Source of the DNA: Lutjanus erythropterus
Lineage: Eukaryota > Chordata > Actinopteri > Lutjaniformes > Lutjanidae
Reading direction: 5' to 3'
NCBI GenBank assembly: GCA_020091685.1
Contig: CM034607.1
Coordinates: 33,601,005 to 33,665,004, forward strand
Length of the DNA: 64,000 nt
In this document: positions 1 through 11,219 of the stretch, piece after piece
Numbering within the stretch: the first letter of the stretch is position 1
Layout: each line of letters opens with the position of its first letter
The notes under the pieces: generated by a model
Databases searched by the model: none
Told to the model about the DNA's origin: nothing
Seen by the model: only the letters and a program-made list of their open reading frames with translations
Translations under genes and position numbers: made by a program

Positions 1-539
1 TTCTAGTTTTCCCTAAGATGTCCTGCGGTTGCTCTGCCTGAACTTGTCAAAGCTGTGCTGTGCCTGGGGCACATGACCATATAAAGAAACCCACGATGAA
101 TCCACATCAGCCTGTCATCTGTTTTGCTCGCAGGGATACTTTGACATATGTTTCACTCATTATTTGGCACTTTGGCCACATTTAATATGAACACTGTAAC
201 CTCATATATATGACCAAAAATAAAGAAAAGCATAATAGATCCCCTTTAAATGCAGACAAGAAAAGGCCAGCCTATACATAAATGCAGAAAAACATAGATG
301 CAGGCACACAAACAGTTAAGTTTTTAGAGTCACCATTTTCAGCCAAGCACTGAGCCAGCTGGCAAAGACTTCTATTGATTACACACAAGCACAAATTTTA
401 GCAGACGACTCAGAAGACAGGTTTAGTTGATTTAATCAGAGCGAAGCATTTCATTGCTGTGTACAAGAGGTTTTACTCTCATAAATAATGGATGGATCGC
501 AAAATTAGGCATTCAGACAGAGTGTAATGTGCAATTTAC

Positions 540-3500
540 CTGTCCCGTTGCTAGGCGCATTGCTCGGTGCACCCCAAGGATCACCTTTTTTAGATGCTCC
601 ATCTCCAAAGGGGTCACTAGATGGGGAGAAGTCTGATGGCGGGGCAGGTGACCCCCATGCATCATCTGTGTTAACTGGAGCAGCAGCTAAACAGGGAAAT
701 AGAGCAGGCAGGCTCAATTAGGACAAAACACAAATGCGTCCAGTATTTCTGTCTGATGGGTTTGTTACTTCTGTGATAAAATACTCTCAACATGAGGTTC
801 ACTTATTGTCTTTTTTCAAAGCTGTCAACCATATTACACATCTTCAGCAACTCTAATCCAAGTATCATCATGTGACCTAAGTAGGAACTCTGGTCATGTA
901 ACAATTGCTTGTATGTGGGTAGACTGTAACCCCTAACTCTGTTAAAAGATGGTCTCTGATATAAATAGCCTCCTTGATCTTTCTCCAGCTGTCCACTGAC
1001 TCTTGGTTGAAGACTAAATACACAAGTGAGGGAGGGAAAGACATAAGACTAAATATAAGACTAAATACACAAATAAGGGAGGTAAAGACACTAGACAAAA
1101 TACACAAGTGAGGGAGGGAAAGTAAAACAGGAAAAAATGTATTCAGTTGATCATATCAAGACTTGAGTAATTAATTTCCGATTAGTGACTTTTCTGCATT
1201 GAAACGTTATCTTTCCAGAGAGAATCTTGAATCTAAGCTTCTTTTTTTGCACAACCCTACTTTTATCACGTGATTTAAGTTCTGATGACACCTGAGGAAG
1301 TACCATTTACTAAAGATAGTCGTAGTAACCAGAGGCAAGTTCTGGAAAAAAACAAAAACAAAGTAAACCTTGAGAATATTTATTGAGATAACTGTGTTCC
1401 CAAGTTCCAAGTCTTAACTTCATGCCCAAGCTTATATTTGTTCTTTACCTGGGGCTCCCCATGGGTCATTGTCTGGCTTGGATGCATCCCCAAAACCATC
1501 TGAAGTGTCAACGGGTGACGTGGCACTTGTCCCATCCCCCCAGGGATCTGAACTGGTGGCGGGTGGAGAGCTAGCAGGGGCTCCCCATGCATCTGCACTG
1601 CCTTGGGTTGAGCTCACCGGAGGGGCATTGAAGGGATCCGAGGCATCATCTTTTGGTGGGCTGGACGGCACTGTGAATGGGTCCTCTTTAGGGGGTGTTG
1701 TTGGTGCAGTGAAGGGGTCGTCTTTTGTAGGTTTGGATGATGCAGTGAAAGGATCCTCTTTGGGTGGTGTTGTTGGTGCTGCAAAAGGATCATCTTTTGT
1801 AGGTTTGGATGATGCAGAGAAAGGATCCTCTTTGGGTGGTGTTGTTGGTGCTGCAAAAGGGTCATCTTGGGTAGGTTTAGTCGGTGCAGAGAAAGGATCT
1901 TCTTTAGGTGTGGAAGCAGTGAAGGGGTCGTCTTTAGATGATGTTGGTGCTGCAAATGGGTCTTCTTTAGGGGGTGTTGATGCTGATGCAGTGAAGGGAT
2001 CATCTTTTTGGGTACTGAATGGGTCATCTTTCGGAGCATTGAAAGGATCATCTTTTGGGGTGTTGAATGGGTCATCTTTTGGAGCATTAAAGGGATCGTC
2101 TTTTGGGGTATTAAAAGGATCATCTTTAGGGGTTTTGAAAGGGTCATCTTTTGGGGTGTTGAAAGGGTCATCCTTTGGGGTGTTGAAAGGATCGTCCTTT
2201 GGAGCATTAAATGGATCATCTTTGGGAACATTAAAAGGATCATCTTTCGGGGTATTAAACGGATCATCTTTAGGTGCATTGAAGAGATCATCTTTAGGTG
2301 CATTGAATGGATCATTGTTAGATGAACTGAAGGGATCTGGTTTATCTTTTGGAGCAGCAAATGGATCTTCCTTGTCTTTGGGTGCACTGAAAGGGTCATC
2401 TTTTGATGCACTAAATGGATCAGGTTCACTTTTCGGTGCTGCAAAAGGATCTTCTCCATTCTTTGGCGCAGCAAATGGATCTTCGTCAGTTTTTGGTGCT
2501 GCAAATGGATCTTCAGTTTTACTTGGAGCCCCCCAGGGATCACTGCTGGGTGCTGTGTCAGTTGTTTCAGGTTGTTCGGGTGTGCCCCATGGACCGGCGG
2601 CCTCTTTTGGCTCTTTCGGGGCTCCCCATGCATCTGTTTTCTCCTCCTCTTCCTTCGCTTCTCCCCAAGCACCTTTAACATCAACACCTTTGCCAGCATC
2701 CTCCCATTTCAGTTCATCATCACTCAACTTGGCCTACAATATTACAAATGCACAATCAGAAAAGTAAACACAAACACTTACTAACATATGGATCCTGTTA
2801 ACACAAGATCGATAAGTTGATTGGTATCAGTGCATACGTTTTTACTTGATCACTTTATGATTTATTGTATGTACTAGGTGATATATAGGTCTGCCTCCTG
2901 AAAATCGAAGATTCAAATCAAGAGTTGGAGACCCCTCAGTTGACAGACATTCTTCAAGTCAGGCAGTTTTTTTTTTGTCAGTGTGCACTGACAGTTCCAT
3001 GCCCAGAAGTAGCTGTAGTTTGATCACTCCTTTCACGCAGCTCTCCAGGGTAAAATCATCAGCTTAAACTCATGAAACAGCCTAGTTTAGAATGTAAACA
3101 ACCATTACATTTCACCACAAAATTGGTTCAGCCAAAAGGAACATACTGCCTGGTGTTACATAATTGATATAAGCAGTCATAATGTCGAGAATTGGGTGTT
3201 TGAAAGTCTGATTATTGACTTTTCTGCATCGACTCTTAATCTTCCAAGAGAAAATCGAGATGTGTAAGAATCTATTTTTCCCCTACCCCACATGATACAG
3301 TACAGTTAAATAAATAGCCCTTGAAAAACTGTTCTGGGATGTCCAGTTCTGTTGACTGTCTTGACGTCTTGATGTTGATGTAACTATTTTTGAGGCTATG
3401 GTTTGTAGCGTTGTTGTACTCCACAGCATTACACTGTACTGGTGTAGTGTTGATGCTATTGTGTCTACTTGCTGTAGCTGAGTGCTGTACTTGTTAGTTG

Positions 3501-6500
3501 CTTACCCTCCTTTCTGTTTCTTTCTTCTCAGCTTCCTGTTTGAGACGCTCCTCTTTGCGGGCAGCGAAAGAAGCAGTCAAGTCGGCCACTGAGGGTATGT
3601 TGTCTAAGGAGGGAAGCCCTGTGGCGCCCGGGACGTAGCATGGCTTGTAGTTGGGATCCTTAACGGTGTCCGTGGATGAGGCTGGTTAGATGGAAAAGAA
3701 AAAAGATTGCATCAGATTTGTGTGAGAGATGCAGTCAAAGAGAATTACACTAAAAACAGTTGCGACGCAGAGTATTTAGCAGTGATATTTTAGGACAGAG
3801 CCGCTCACCAGCAGAACTTTTTGACGTCTTCTCTCTGGTCTTGAAGGCAAAGTCTCTCTCCTCCTTTAGTTTGTCATCATCCTCCATAAGAACAAGGACA
3901 ACCTTGGCTTTTTCTCTCACATTTGCCCCCTGGGAGAGATGTGCTTACATTAGACTTTGATTTGGCTTGGATCATTGAAGCATTTAAGCTGAAAGACGGA
4001 AACACCTTAACAAACCGCAAATGGTACAGCTCTTGGAAAACAAGACAAAATTTGACCAATAAATAAACCAATAAACTGACTAGAGCCCTTTGGATCTAGT
4101 CTAGTCTACTCTGTTAGCTTCTGAATCAAAGGGTTCTTACATTTGTATGACTGAGTCTATTTTCAACCCTTGATTGTGAACCTGGCCTCGAAGTTAAAAG
4201 GAGTGTGATGATATGGATAGTATGGTACCAGTAATGGATAACCTTGACGCACAGCATGCAACCTTTTAATGGATACTAAAGGGCTGTGTGCTTTGGACAT
4301 TATCAGGAAGCATGTATCACCTGATCTTTGCCATCCTTTTCTACAAAGCGATACTCTGTGAGGGCTTTGACGATGTAGATGTTGTCCTTCATTTTCAGAA
4401 GCACACGATCATCACCGGTCTTTAACAGGTACTCCAGCAGTGTCAGGGACTGGGATGAAAAAAACATGACAATGAGTAAAACTGTGAAACAAAAATGTAT
4501 ACTGGTGAAACAAAAATAAACTGTCAATCAATAGTTTTTTGTTTGCTATATTATTGTGGAATTCATGTGATAACAACAATGAAAAACTAAATCTATGTGA
4601 AGTCACAGATTCAGTAGGAACAGATAAACAATGCAAAAGCTTCAACACAAGCAATGCTTTGCTGTAGAGGACACTACTGTCTCAGTTACTATTGTTATGC
4701 TTCAGTCACATCATCATCCTTTAACGTTGGTTGACAGCATTATTGTCAGTGTTGGCTATAGCTTCTCCCTTCTCTTAACATTTGTTTAGCGAGCTACAAA
4801 GTTGCTACAACAAGCATTAATGTTATAATGATGATAATAATTAAAACAGCTACTAATGTTGACTTTTCAGGAGGAGGGCCACAACTGAAAGACCAGTTTG
4901 AAAACTCCACATTGGTTCAGACATTTTGGGGAAGGATTCGCCCTCCATTGGTGGCATTAGATAGACTGAGGGTCAAATCGATACATTCTAACAAGTTGCA
5001 CATCACTCATGGTGTCCTGTGTTTTCCCTGTCCTGAAAAGGACAAAGTGTCTTGGTATCTCCAAGTCCTCTTCAATCACCATATAGTCACCAATTGTATA
5101 ATATTCCACAAACTATGTAACTTTGAAGAGAGGCATATGTAACTGTACATTTTCTAAGGAAAATAGTCAAATAGAAATAGAAATGCATAAAGGGCTATTT
5201 AAATAGCTAAGGGCAAACGACTCCTGCAACTAATTTTCTTCTAAGGCATCTAGATGAAAATTTAAGTGCAACCTTAGCCTAAGTGATGTTATGGAGCCAG
5301 GCAGTGGTCTTTACTAAAGACAGATAAATATATCATATCATGTGATGGACAGAAAGTGCTTTCGTTGAGCTAGAACCGTTAAAGAAGGTGCTGCACAGGC
5401 AAACTTTGAAACTTTGGGTATCCCTGTACATATGTAGTCAACATAATGCAGAATATCCTGGTTTTGATCGCATATTGTAACTTTTCTAAATCAAAAGAAT
5501 TTAAAGATGTCTGCAGGGACACAGCAGGATGATACTGGGCTCTTATTACTTACACAGCTGAGCAAACCTTCAATGATTTTTTTATTTCTATGCTGTTTGT
5601 GCTCATGTTACTCTTCTGTCTATTGAATTAATGCTTCTTTTATAAGTTTATTCTGGCATCCACCCTACATGGTTTAGGTTATCATATAGCTACTAAAAAA
5701 TTGAGATTGAGAACCAAGTTTTTGTGTCTCATGATGTATGCACTAAAAACACTGTAGAAACATAATTGAACATGTTTGTTCAAGAAAATTATATTACAGG
5801 ATACTGAACATTGACATAAAAATAATGTCTGTGGACTGGCTCAGTACAAAAGTACTTCAGTTGGCTTTCAAAAGCCTGTATCATTTAGTCAATGTATGAA
5901 ATGCTATGTAATTAAAAAAAAGAGGCACTATATATTTATTGTCTGACACCAGAGAAATGTTGATCATCACCTTGTTTCAAAAAGAAAGCAACAAGTAAAT
6001 CTTTTTGTGACCTTATTAGGCTATAATTAAATAATATCCTATCCATCTAAGACACCACAGAGGGTCTGCTAGTACAGGTACCCATCAGCCCCAGTAGATG
6101 ATGGATGTATTTGATAATGTCCTGTGTCTATAAATATACTGAAATGGTAAGTTTGACACAACAGCTACAAAAATGACAATGAATGGCATTAAAATCACAG
6201 TCTGAACATAAGGTAAGGGACTGTTACCTTGTGGATGTGTCTCCAGTTCTTGTCGTCTTTCAGGCGTTTCCAGAGCATCGTCATGATCTCGTTGCAGGCC
6301 ACCACATTGTAGGTCAGATCAGAGATGTCGGCCATCTGAGAGCTGGACGGGCCCCATGGGTCATTAGACGTCGCCTCTCTCACCTGCAAAAGAAGAAAAT
6401 TACAAGTTGCACAAAACAATCCTGCTAGACTTGTTCTGAGCTGCTCTATTAGAACAACTACTGAAAAGTTGCACTCATATCATAAAGATGTCAACATATA

Positions 6501-7485
6501 TATTTGACCAAACAGTTTACTGCAACAAAAGACATAACTGCAATACCAGTTTTGCTGCTAAAGGTTATATTGCAGCGCTCAGTCCAAGGACTAACTGGGA
6601 GCCATAACAAATTGGAATAAATTACAACTTAATATCTGCCTAATAAAAAATAATCATCCTTTAAATAAATATACAGAGGGATTTATTGGTATGCAGATGG
6701 CAGACAGCAGTATAACTGTGGTTTTAATTACTTTTCTATCTAAATGTAGTTACAGTGAGGGCTGGTTTTAATCTATTAATATATACTGATGTTATATTAT
6801 GTATGTATTGTATGTTAGGCATGGACCCTAGGGAGATAAACTGATCACCATGGCATCAGTGAAAGGAAATACTTCAAATAAACAAATACACAAACAAAGC
6901 AAGAAAGGTCAGTGTGTAAGAAATGTAAGGTTGCAGTGGCCCAAAGGTGAAAGATGCCAGCTTGTGACAAAAACATGCACAGTTAGAAATTGTGGCAGCG
7001 GATAGAGTGTGGCAAGTCCTCCTTGCTGTCATCCCATTTCATCATGTTAGCAAAAATTGTAAGTAATTGGTTTGGCCAAGTTATTATGGATATGTTTCAT
7101 CAGATCAGCATTTTAGCAAGAAACATCTCCCCATATTTCCCTAACTCTAAAAACCTGAAGGTTAGGATTTAAGAGAAAGGCCAACTATGAATTAAGAGAA
7201 CTGCATGTGTCAACTGATGCAGAAACTTTAAATAAATGATTCAGACAACAATTATTCCAAAACCATAGAACTGTAAAATGCTAAATATATGATGTTCAGA
7301 GAGAATGTATCTAAAAATAAGCACAATACATCCAATATTTAGCTAAAATTTAGGTGAACCGATGGGAATATTGGGGTTCACATACTTCTACACCCCTTGA
7401 TCTCAGTGTCTCTTACCTTGACCTCGGCCTCAGAGTAGTTCTGGACCAGGTTCTTCAGCTGCCGGCGGAGCATAGAAGACGTCAT
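540..7485 (-). CDS. Epsin-like ENTH-domain clathrin adaptor with DPF-repeat tail (3' end beyond window)
   Basis: Coding exons in transcript order: 7417-7485, 6228-6383, 4321-4449, 3809-3929, 3506-3681, 1449-2733, 540-686. All have GT-AG borders and matching phases, giving 694 complete codons before the last visible donor. The start is MTSSMLRRQLKNLVQNYSEA, aligning with the epsin N-terminus. Residues 1 to about 150 form an ENTH domain. By hand alignment the PI(4,5)P2 ligands of epsin-1 are kept (R8, K11, R25, N30, R63 and the Lys/His pair near 68-72), with one residue lost in the following loop. A charged KQEAEKKE linker follows, then about 300 residues of DPF motifs and several DPW/DAWG motifs. 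DPF/W motifs bind the AP-2 alpha appendage. I see no ubiquitin-interacting motif and no NPF in the visible part; NPF could lie in the missing last exon(s). Inferred role: membrane-binding adaptor of clathrin-coated pits. It is not CLINT1 or tepsin. Orthology to EPN1, EPN2 or EPN3 is unresolved. Confidence 0.88.
1015..1125. repeat. Short minisatellite, intron of the epsin gene
   Basis: The phrase 'acacaagtgagggagggaaag' and variants recur about three times, together with 'agactaaata' repeats. Confidence 0.6.
1140..1262. repeat. Dispersed repeat fragment, copy A
   Basis: The core 'gacttttctgcatt' with a following 'ctttccagagagaatc' matches copy B at 3190-3310 in the same orientation. The two copies lie on either side of the DPF exon. 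Family unknown. Confidence 0.6.
1449..2733 (-). repeat. In-frame DPF minisatellite exon
   Basis: This single 1,285-bp exon encodes 30 DPF triplets plus one DLF variant, with three DPW motifs at its ends. Two repeat grades are visible. About 13 near-identical 8-residue units (consensus DDPFN[A/T]PK, 24 bp) lie at about 2004-2325. A longer unit alternating PTTPPKEDPF and SSKPTKDDPF lies at about 1680-2000. Units nearer the 5' end of the exon are more diverged. No unit breaks the frame. Copy number is therefore likely to vary between individuals. Confidence 0.9.
2880..3310. repeat. Dispersed repeat, copy B, longer
   Basis: Contains 'gacttttctgcatcgactc' and 'cttccaagagaaaatcgag', paralogous to the fragment at 1140-1262. 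It begins near 'gtctgcctcctgaaaatcg'. It sits in the intron just upstream of the DPF exon. Family not identified. Confidence 0.5.
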
Positions 7486-7646
7486 GGTGTCTTGGGGGGA
7501 GGTGGGGAATCAAACCACCACGATCTGATTCAGAGAAAACTTGTGACCAATGATGAACGCTTACAGAGAACTGGTAAAGGATACAAAAATTTATAAATGC
7601 TTACACATAATCAAACATCACAAAAACCACATGCAAACCCTCATAC

Positions 7647-7795
7647 CTTTTGTAAAGTCTGGCTGTGCTGTCTTATACACTTATTCTAATGTCGATGGGG
7701 TGCAGCTGCTGGCTCAGTGAGCGTACATCCTGCTGGTCTCTCTTCCCCCTGACTGCATTGGCTTGTCTCAGGATGTCAGAAACCAGATCCCACAG
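7647..7795 (-). other. Epsin 5' leader exon carrying the end of a spliced upstream ORF
   Basis: On the minus strand a pyrimidine-rich tract plus TGCAG ends at 7796 and a GTATGAGG donor begins at 7646, giving a well-formed 149-nt exon just upstream of the epsin start exon. It joins in phase to the leader exon at 8146-8191. Its first 41 codons are open and end in TAA at 7673-7675. Probably a 5' UTR exon of the epsin transcript, but it could belong to a separate small gene. Confidence 0.5.
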
Positions 7796-8160
7796 CTGCA
7801 GGGAGAAACCAGTCAACAATAAAAGGAGCTGAGGCACGGGTTGGCACTGAGCAGACTTGCCAATCCAAATTTCCCAGGAGACTCCTGTTTTTTTTAATCA
7901 GCCTCTCCCAAATCCTCCCTACAGATGACGAACTTTCACACTTTTTTTTTTTATCCTTTTCATTCTCACAACCTGCTTTTGGCACTGTACCCTGTGTATA
8001 AGCCCTATAACTCTTAAAGTCTACTGTTTACACCTGGATGACAATATAACTACACCAAATGTTGTTTCCTGGCACGCATGTGATGCATAAAAGAGCTGCT
8101 TGTACCCGATGTATCCAGTTCTCCTTAACACATCCATGCTCATACCTCATCCTCCTCCAT
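7673..8160 (-). CDS. Candidate 45-codon spliced upstream ORF or micropeptide
   Basis: Joining ATG-GAG-GAG-GAT-GAG at 8146-8160 to 7673-7795 gives a 45-residue peptide that starts MEEDELWDLVSDILRQANAV and ends QLHPIDIRISV, then TAA. Both halves meet at clean GT-AG sites in phase 0. The peptide is amphipathic and looks helical, but I recognise no family. It lies upstream of the epsin ATG in the same orientation, so it would act as an upstream ORF or a second product of a bicistronic mRNA. A further ATG in another frame lies 5' in the same exon. Coding status is inferred from splice sites and composition only. Confidence 0.3.
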
Positions 8161-8191
8161 GAGTGAGAGGCAAAGAGAGACATGGAGAGTA
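8146..8191 (-). other. Small epsin 5' leader exon
   Basis: A 46-nt exon is predicted from a strong pyrimidine tract (TTTCTTTCTCTTAG, ending at 8192) and a GTATGAG donor starting at 8145. It carries the ATG of the candidate upstream ORF. No transcript evidence is available. Confidence 0.45.
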
Positions 8192-9854
8192 CTAAGAGAA
8201 AGAAATATGAAATCAAATTGTAGACATCCTGGAAAGAAAAAAAACCTCTCTTCCTCTGGAAAGTTTTAAAAAACAGCCAGACAGATATACTGGTTGGCTA
8301 ATATTATCAGCACAGTATTGACCTAGCACAGCTAAAGCTCTGTCTATATCGGTTTTATGTATAAGTTGTCTAAGATTTTTTACAAAACATAACATGGGTA
8401 GTTTGTGTTTTCCCTTTTTTTACTTTTATAGGCAGCATTTTATGCATATTTTATTCTTCCTTATTTCAAGTTGGTCTATGTGTGTATTTATAGCTATTTA
8501 GAATGATTAAAAGTAAAAATAACAGAAATAACACTGCTTCAGTGTCCTGATGTTATTTTGGATTTTATATAAATAAAGAATATCAGTCAATACAACAATA
8601 TGTCAATTTGTTTACTCCCTGATATCGCCCCCAAATATCCAGTATTGATCTGCCTCTAGCTTTAAAGGAAAGGGGCACATTTTTCCTAAGAGCGGCTTAA
8701 TTAGGGTGTGGGGACCAACATGGGCCCTTGCGTGGGTTGTAAGGGGTCCCCAGCAAAAGGGAAAAGAATATTTTAATTTTTATCACATTTTTGGAAGCTG
8801 TAATGACAAGGGAAGAAACAGGGTTGGCTGTTCTGGTTGATTGTAAATGATAGGGATCCTACTTTGAGTACATTTTGACTCTGAAGACTTCATTATGTTC
8901 AAACTTAAAAAAAAAAATACTCAGTGGGAATTCCTTATGGCAAAATCCTCTCATTGGAGGCCTGTGGTCTGAAATGCAGCTATTGTGGTGGTCCTTGACA
9001 CTAAAAAGTTTGGAAACCCCTGACCTAACTAACATACCTTCAGAAACACATTTGTAAAATATTAATTATCTGTTATTATAATCAAATTTGAAATAAGCTA
9101 AGTAAGGCTAAATGCTGTTGTCCCATTGTGTTTTGCAGCTGTTTAAAGTCAGCTATAGGTCATCAGCAGACATCTGTTTGAAAAATAAAATGTGCACTTA
9201 TTGTTTTCTTATTTTCATTCTTTGGAAAGCACCGGTAAGCAGGAAACAAAGTCTAGGACGCCCCACAAATCCGACTTAATGTTAAGGTCTCAATATTGCA
9301 AATATGGCACTAACAATGGAAAGCAGACAATTATGAACATATGATTACACATCTAGACTAGATGTGTACCCACACCTGCTGTGTGCAACAGCTCCTGTCA
9401 GTTTGTCATAACCACTGCGACAAAACACAGATCCTCACATAGCGTTAGGACAGCCATCAAGCTAAGCTAAAAGCTAGTTAGCTCCCAGCCTCCTGAGGCT
9501 GCTATGAGAAAATATGAGCTAAAACCTCGTTTACAGTGCACCTGGATGGTAAGTCTGAGACATCTCAACTGTAAGTCGACGTGCTTGCATGTAACGTGTC
9601 TGTCAGGAGCCACACATCGTGTATTCAGCACCTCGGAGAGCGACTGAAGACGACCAGCAGCCGTCAATATGGCTAACGGTCAAGCGATGTTGTTAAGCCA
9701 GCAACAACCAGTTTAAATACCAGACTTTAGCGATCACAGGAAGGATTATGCTACAGAAACAGACGCTGTTTTTTTTGTTCAAAACAACACCAACTCGTCA
9801 TGCGTTATATTGTGTGTTAAATATGTGCATTTGCAACAGAAATAAAGCACTAAC

Positions 9855-9930
9855 CCTGACAGATCTTCAGGAATCTTCGAGGAGGAGACGACACGACACG
9901 GCCGTTTCCGCTTCCGCAGTTTTCAGCACC
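9855..9930 (-). promoter_or_regulatory. Probable epsin first exon and promoter edge
   Basis: On the minus strand a GC-box-like GGCGTGGCC (about 9935-9943) precedes a GC-rich stretch that ends in CAGG|GTTAGT, a possible donor at 9854. This fits a TATA-less start for the epsin gene. The exact start cannot be read from sequence. Confidence 0.35.
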
Positions 9931-10634
9931 TGCCAGGCCACGCCTCCTCTTTTTTTAAATGGTTAAATATTGATAACAAGCCAGTTATAAGGAGTCATAG
10001 TGGTACCATGAAAAATAAAAAGAATAAGAAAAATATAAAGACAAATAACAAAATGCAAAAGAATAATTATAGGCATTTGCATTAATTCTCTCACTGATTT
10101 GTTCATTTAAATCTATTTATACATTAAAAACTACAAAAGGTTTATTTTTCATATGTTACTTGATTTTTCTGTATATTTAATATTTTTTAATTAATTATTT
10201 TCACGTCATTAATTTATATTTATCTGTTTATTTTTTTTCTCAATTTTTCCTATTGCTTTTGCTCGAATAAAGACACACAAGACACAACACACAAATTCTG
10301 CCTGGATTACTCAGCCTGAGCAGGAAGTCCCACCCAAAGCTAGTTGATTGACAACTTGACCCTTCAATGAGCAAAAGCAAATGGTATATTGTGTAACAAT
10401 ATACACAAACTATATACACTTAATTCATGCAGATATATGGATAACTGTGCAGACTAATTGCACACATGGTGTGTAGCATTATATCAATGGTAGAACAATA
10501 ATAAAATTGCCTTGTAAAACTGATAATTTTGCAGAGATTTGGTTGCCTTTTTTTGCACTGAATGATTGCACAGTAAAAATACAAATATACAACTTGGCCC
10601 TTCGAGGAAAAGCAAAATCAACAGGTAAAAGAAT

Positions 10635-10637
<3 letters not shown>

Positions 10638-10709
<72 letters not shown>
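10638..10709. repeat. (AT)n microsatellite
   Basis: About 70 bp of almost pure TA repeat with one break near 10672, running into TATG units. It lies in the spacer between the epsin and necap1 genes. Confidence 0.95.
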
Positions 10710-10717
<8 letters not shown>

Positions 10718-11055
10718 ATGAAAGACAAATTAATGGCATTAAAATGAAATTCAAAATAATTTAAATACACATACATAAATTAACAAATAAATGGAAATAA
10801 GTGAAAATTCTTATTCTCATTATTTTTATTTTGTTTTCAAAAATTCTTTATATATAATTTATTTCACCTTACTTATTAATTTAGTTTAATTTATTCCTCT
10901 TTAAATTTCTTTTTATGGTACTCATATGACTCCATACATTTTTGTATTTTATTCTGAAACTGAAAATAAATGACCGGAAACTCACATTTCTTCCCATCAC
11001 ACAAAATTATGAAGCAGTTTTGTGACAGTAAAATGAGCTGAGTGAGCTTTAGCTA

Positions 11056-11070
11056 ACACACACACACACA

Positions 11071-11148
<78 letters not shown>
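11056..11148. repeat. (CA)n microsatellite in the necap1 promoter or 5' UTR
   Basis: About 93 bp of CA repeat with two small interruptions, ending about 72 bp before the necap1 start codon. Confidence 0.95.
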
Positions 11149-11219
11149 GCCCCCCTCAGTAAAGAACTGAATAAATGAGTCACAACCACAACTCCCACAT
11201 CAATAACAGTTGAATCAAG

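Larger units (their letters stand above)
9931..11219. other. Head-to-head spacer between epsin and necap1
   Basis: A1.3-kb spacer, strongly A/T-rich from 9,960 to 11,000, holding an (AT)n and a (CA)n tract. No ORF resembles a gene. It must contain the necap1 promoter and probably that of the epsin gene. Confidence 0.7.

Noticed and set aside
1614-2699. Other long open frames over the same exon
   Set aside because: Repeat-derived shadows in other frames; low-complexity K/M/I/H-rich translations.
1469-2767. A 432-codon open frame on the plus strand, rich in GSSFG and LKGSS repeats
   Set aside because: It is the antisense shadow of the DPF exon. The 24-bp repeat unit has no stop in this frame, so openness follows from the repeat. 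It has no splice or start context.
9467-9667. 66-codon minus-strand ORF near the epsin 5' end
   Set aside because: Begins at a non-ATG codon, matches no family and has no convincing splice link to the leader exons.
10479-10764. ORFs coding poly-(Tyr-Ile) on both strands
   Set aside because: Translations of the (AT)n tract.
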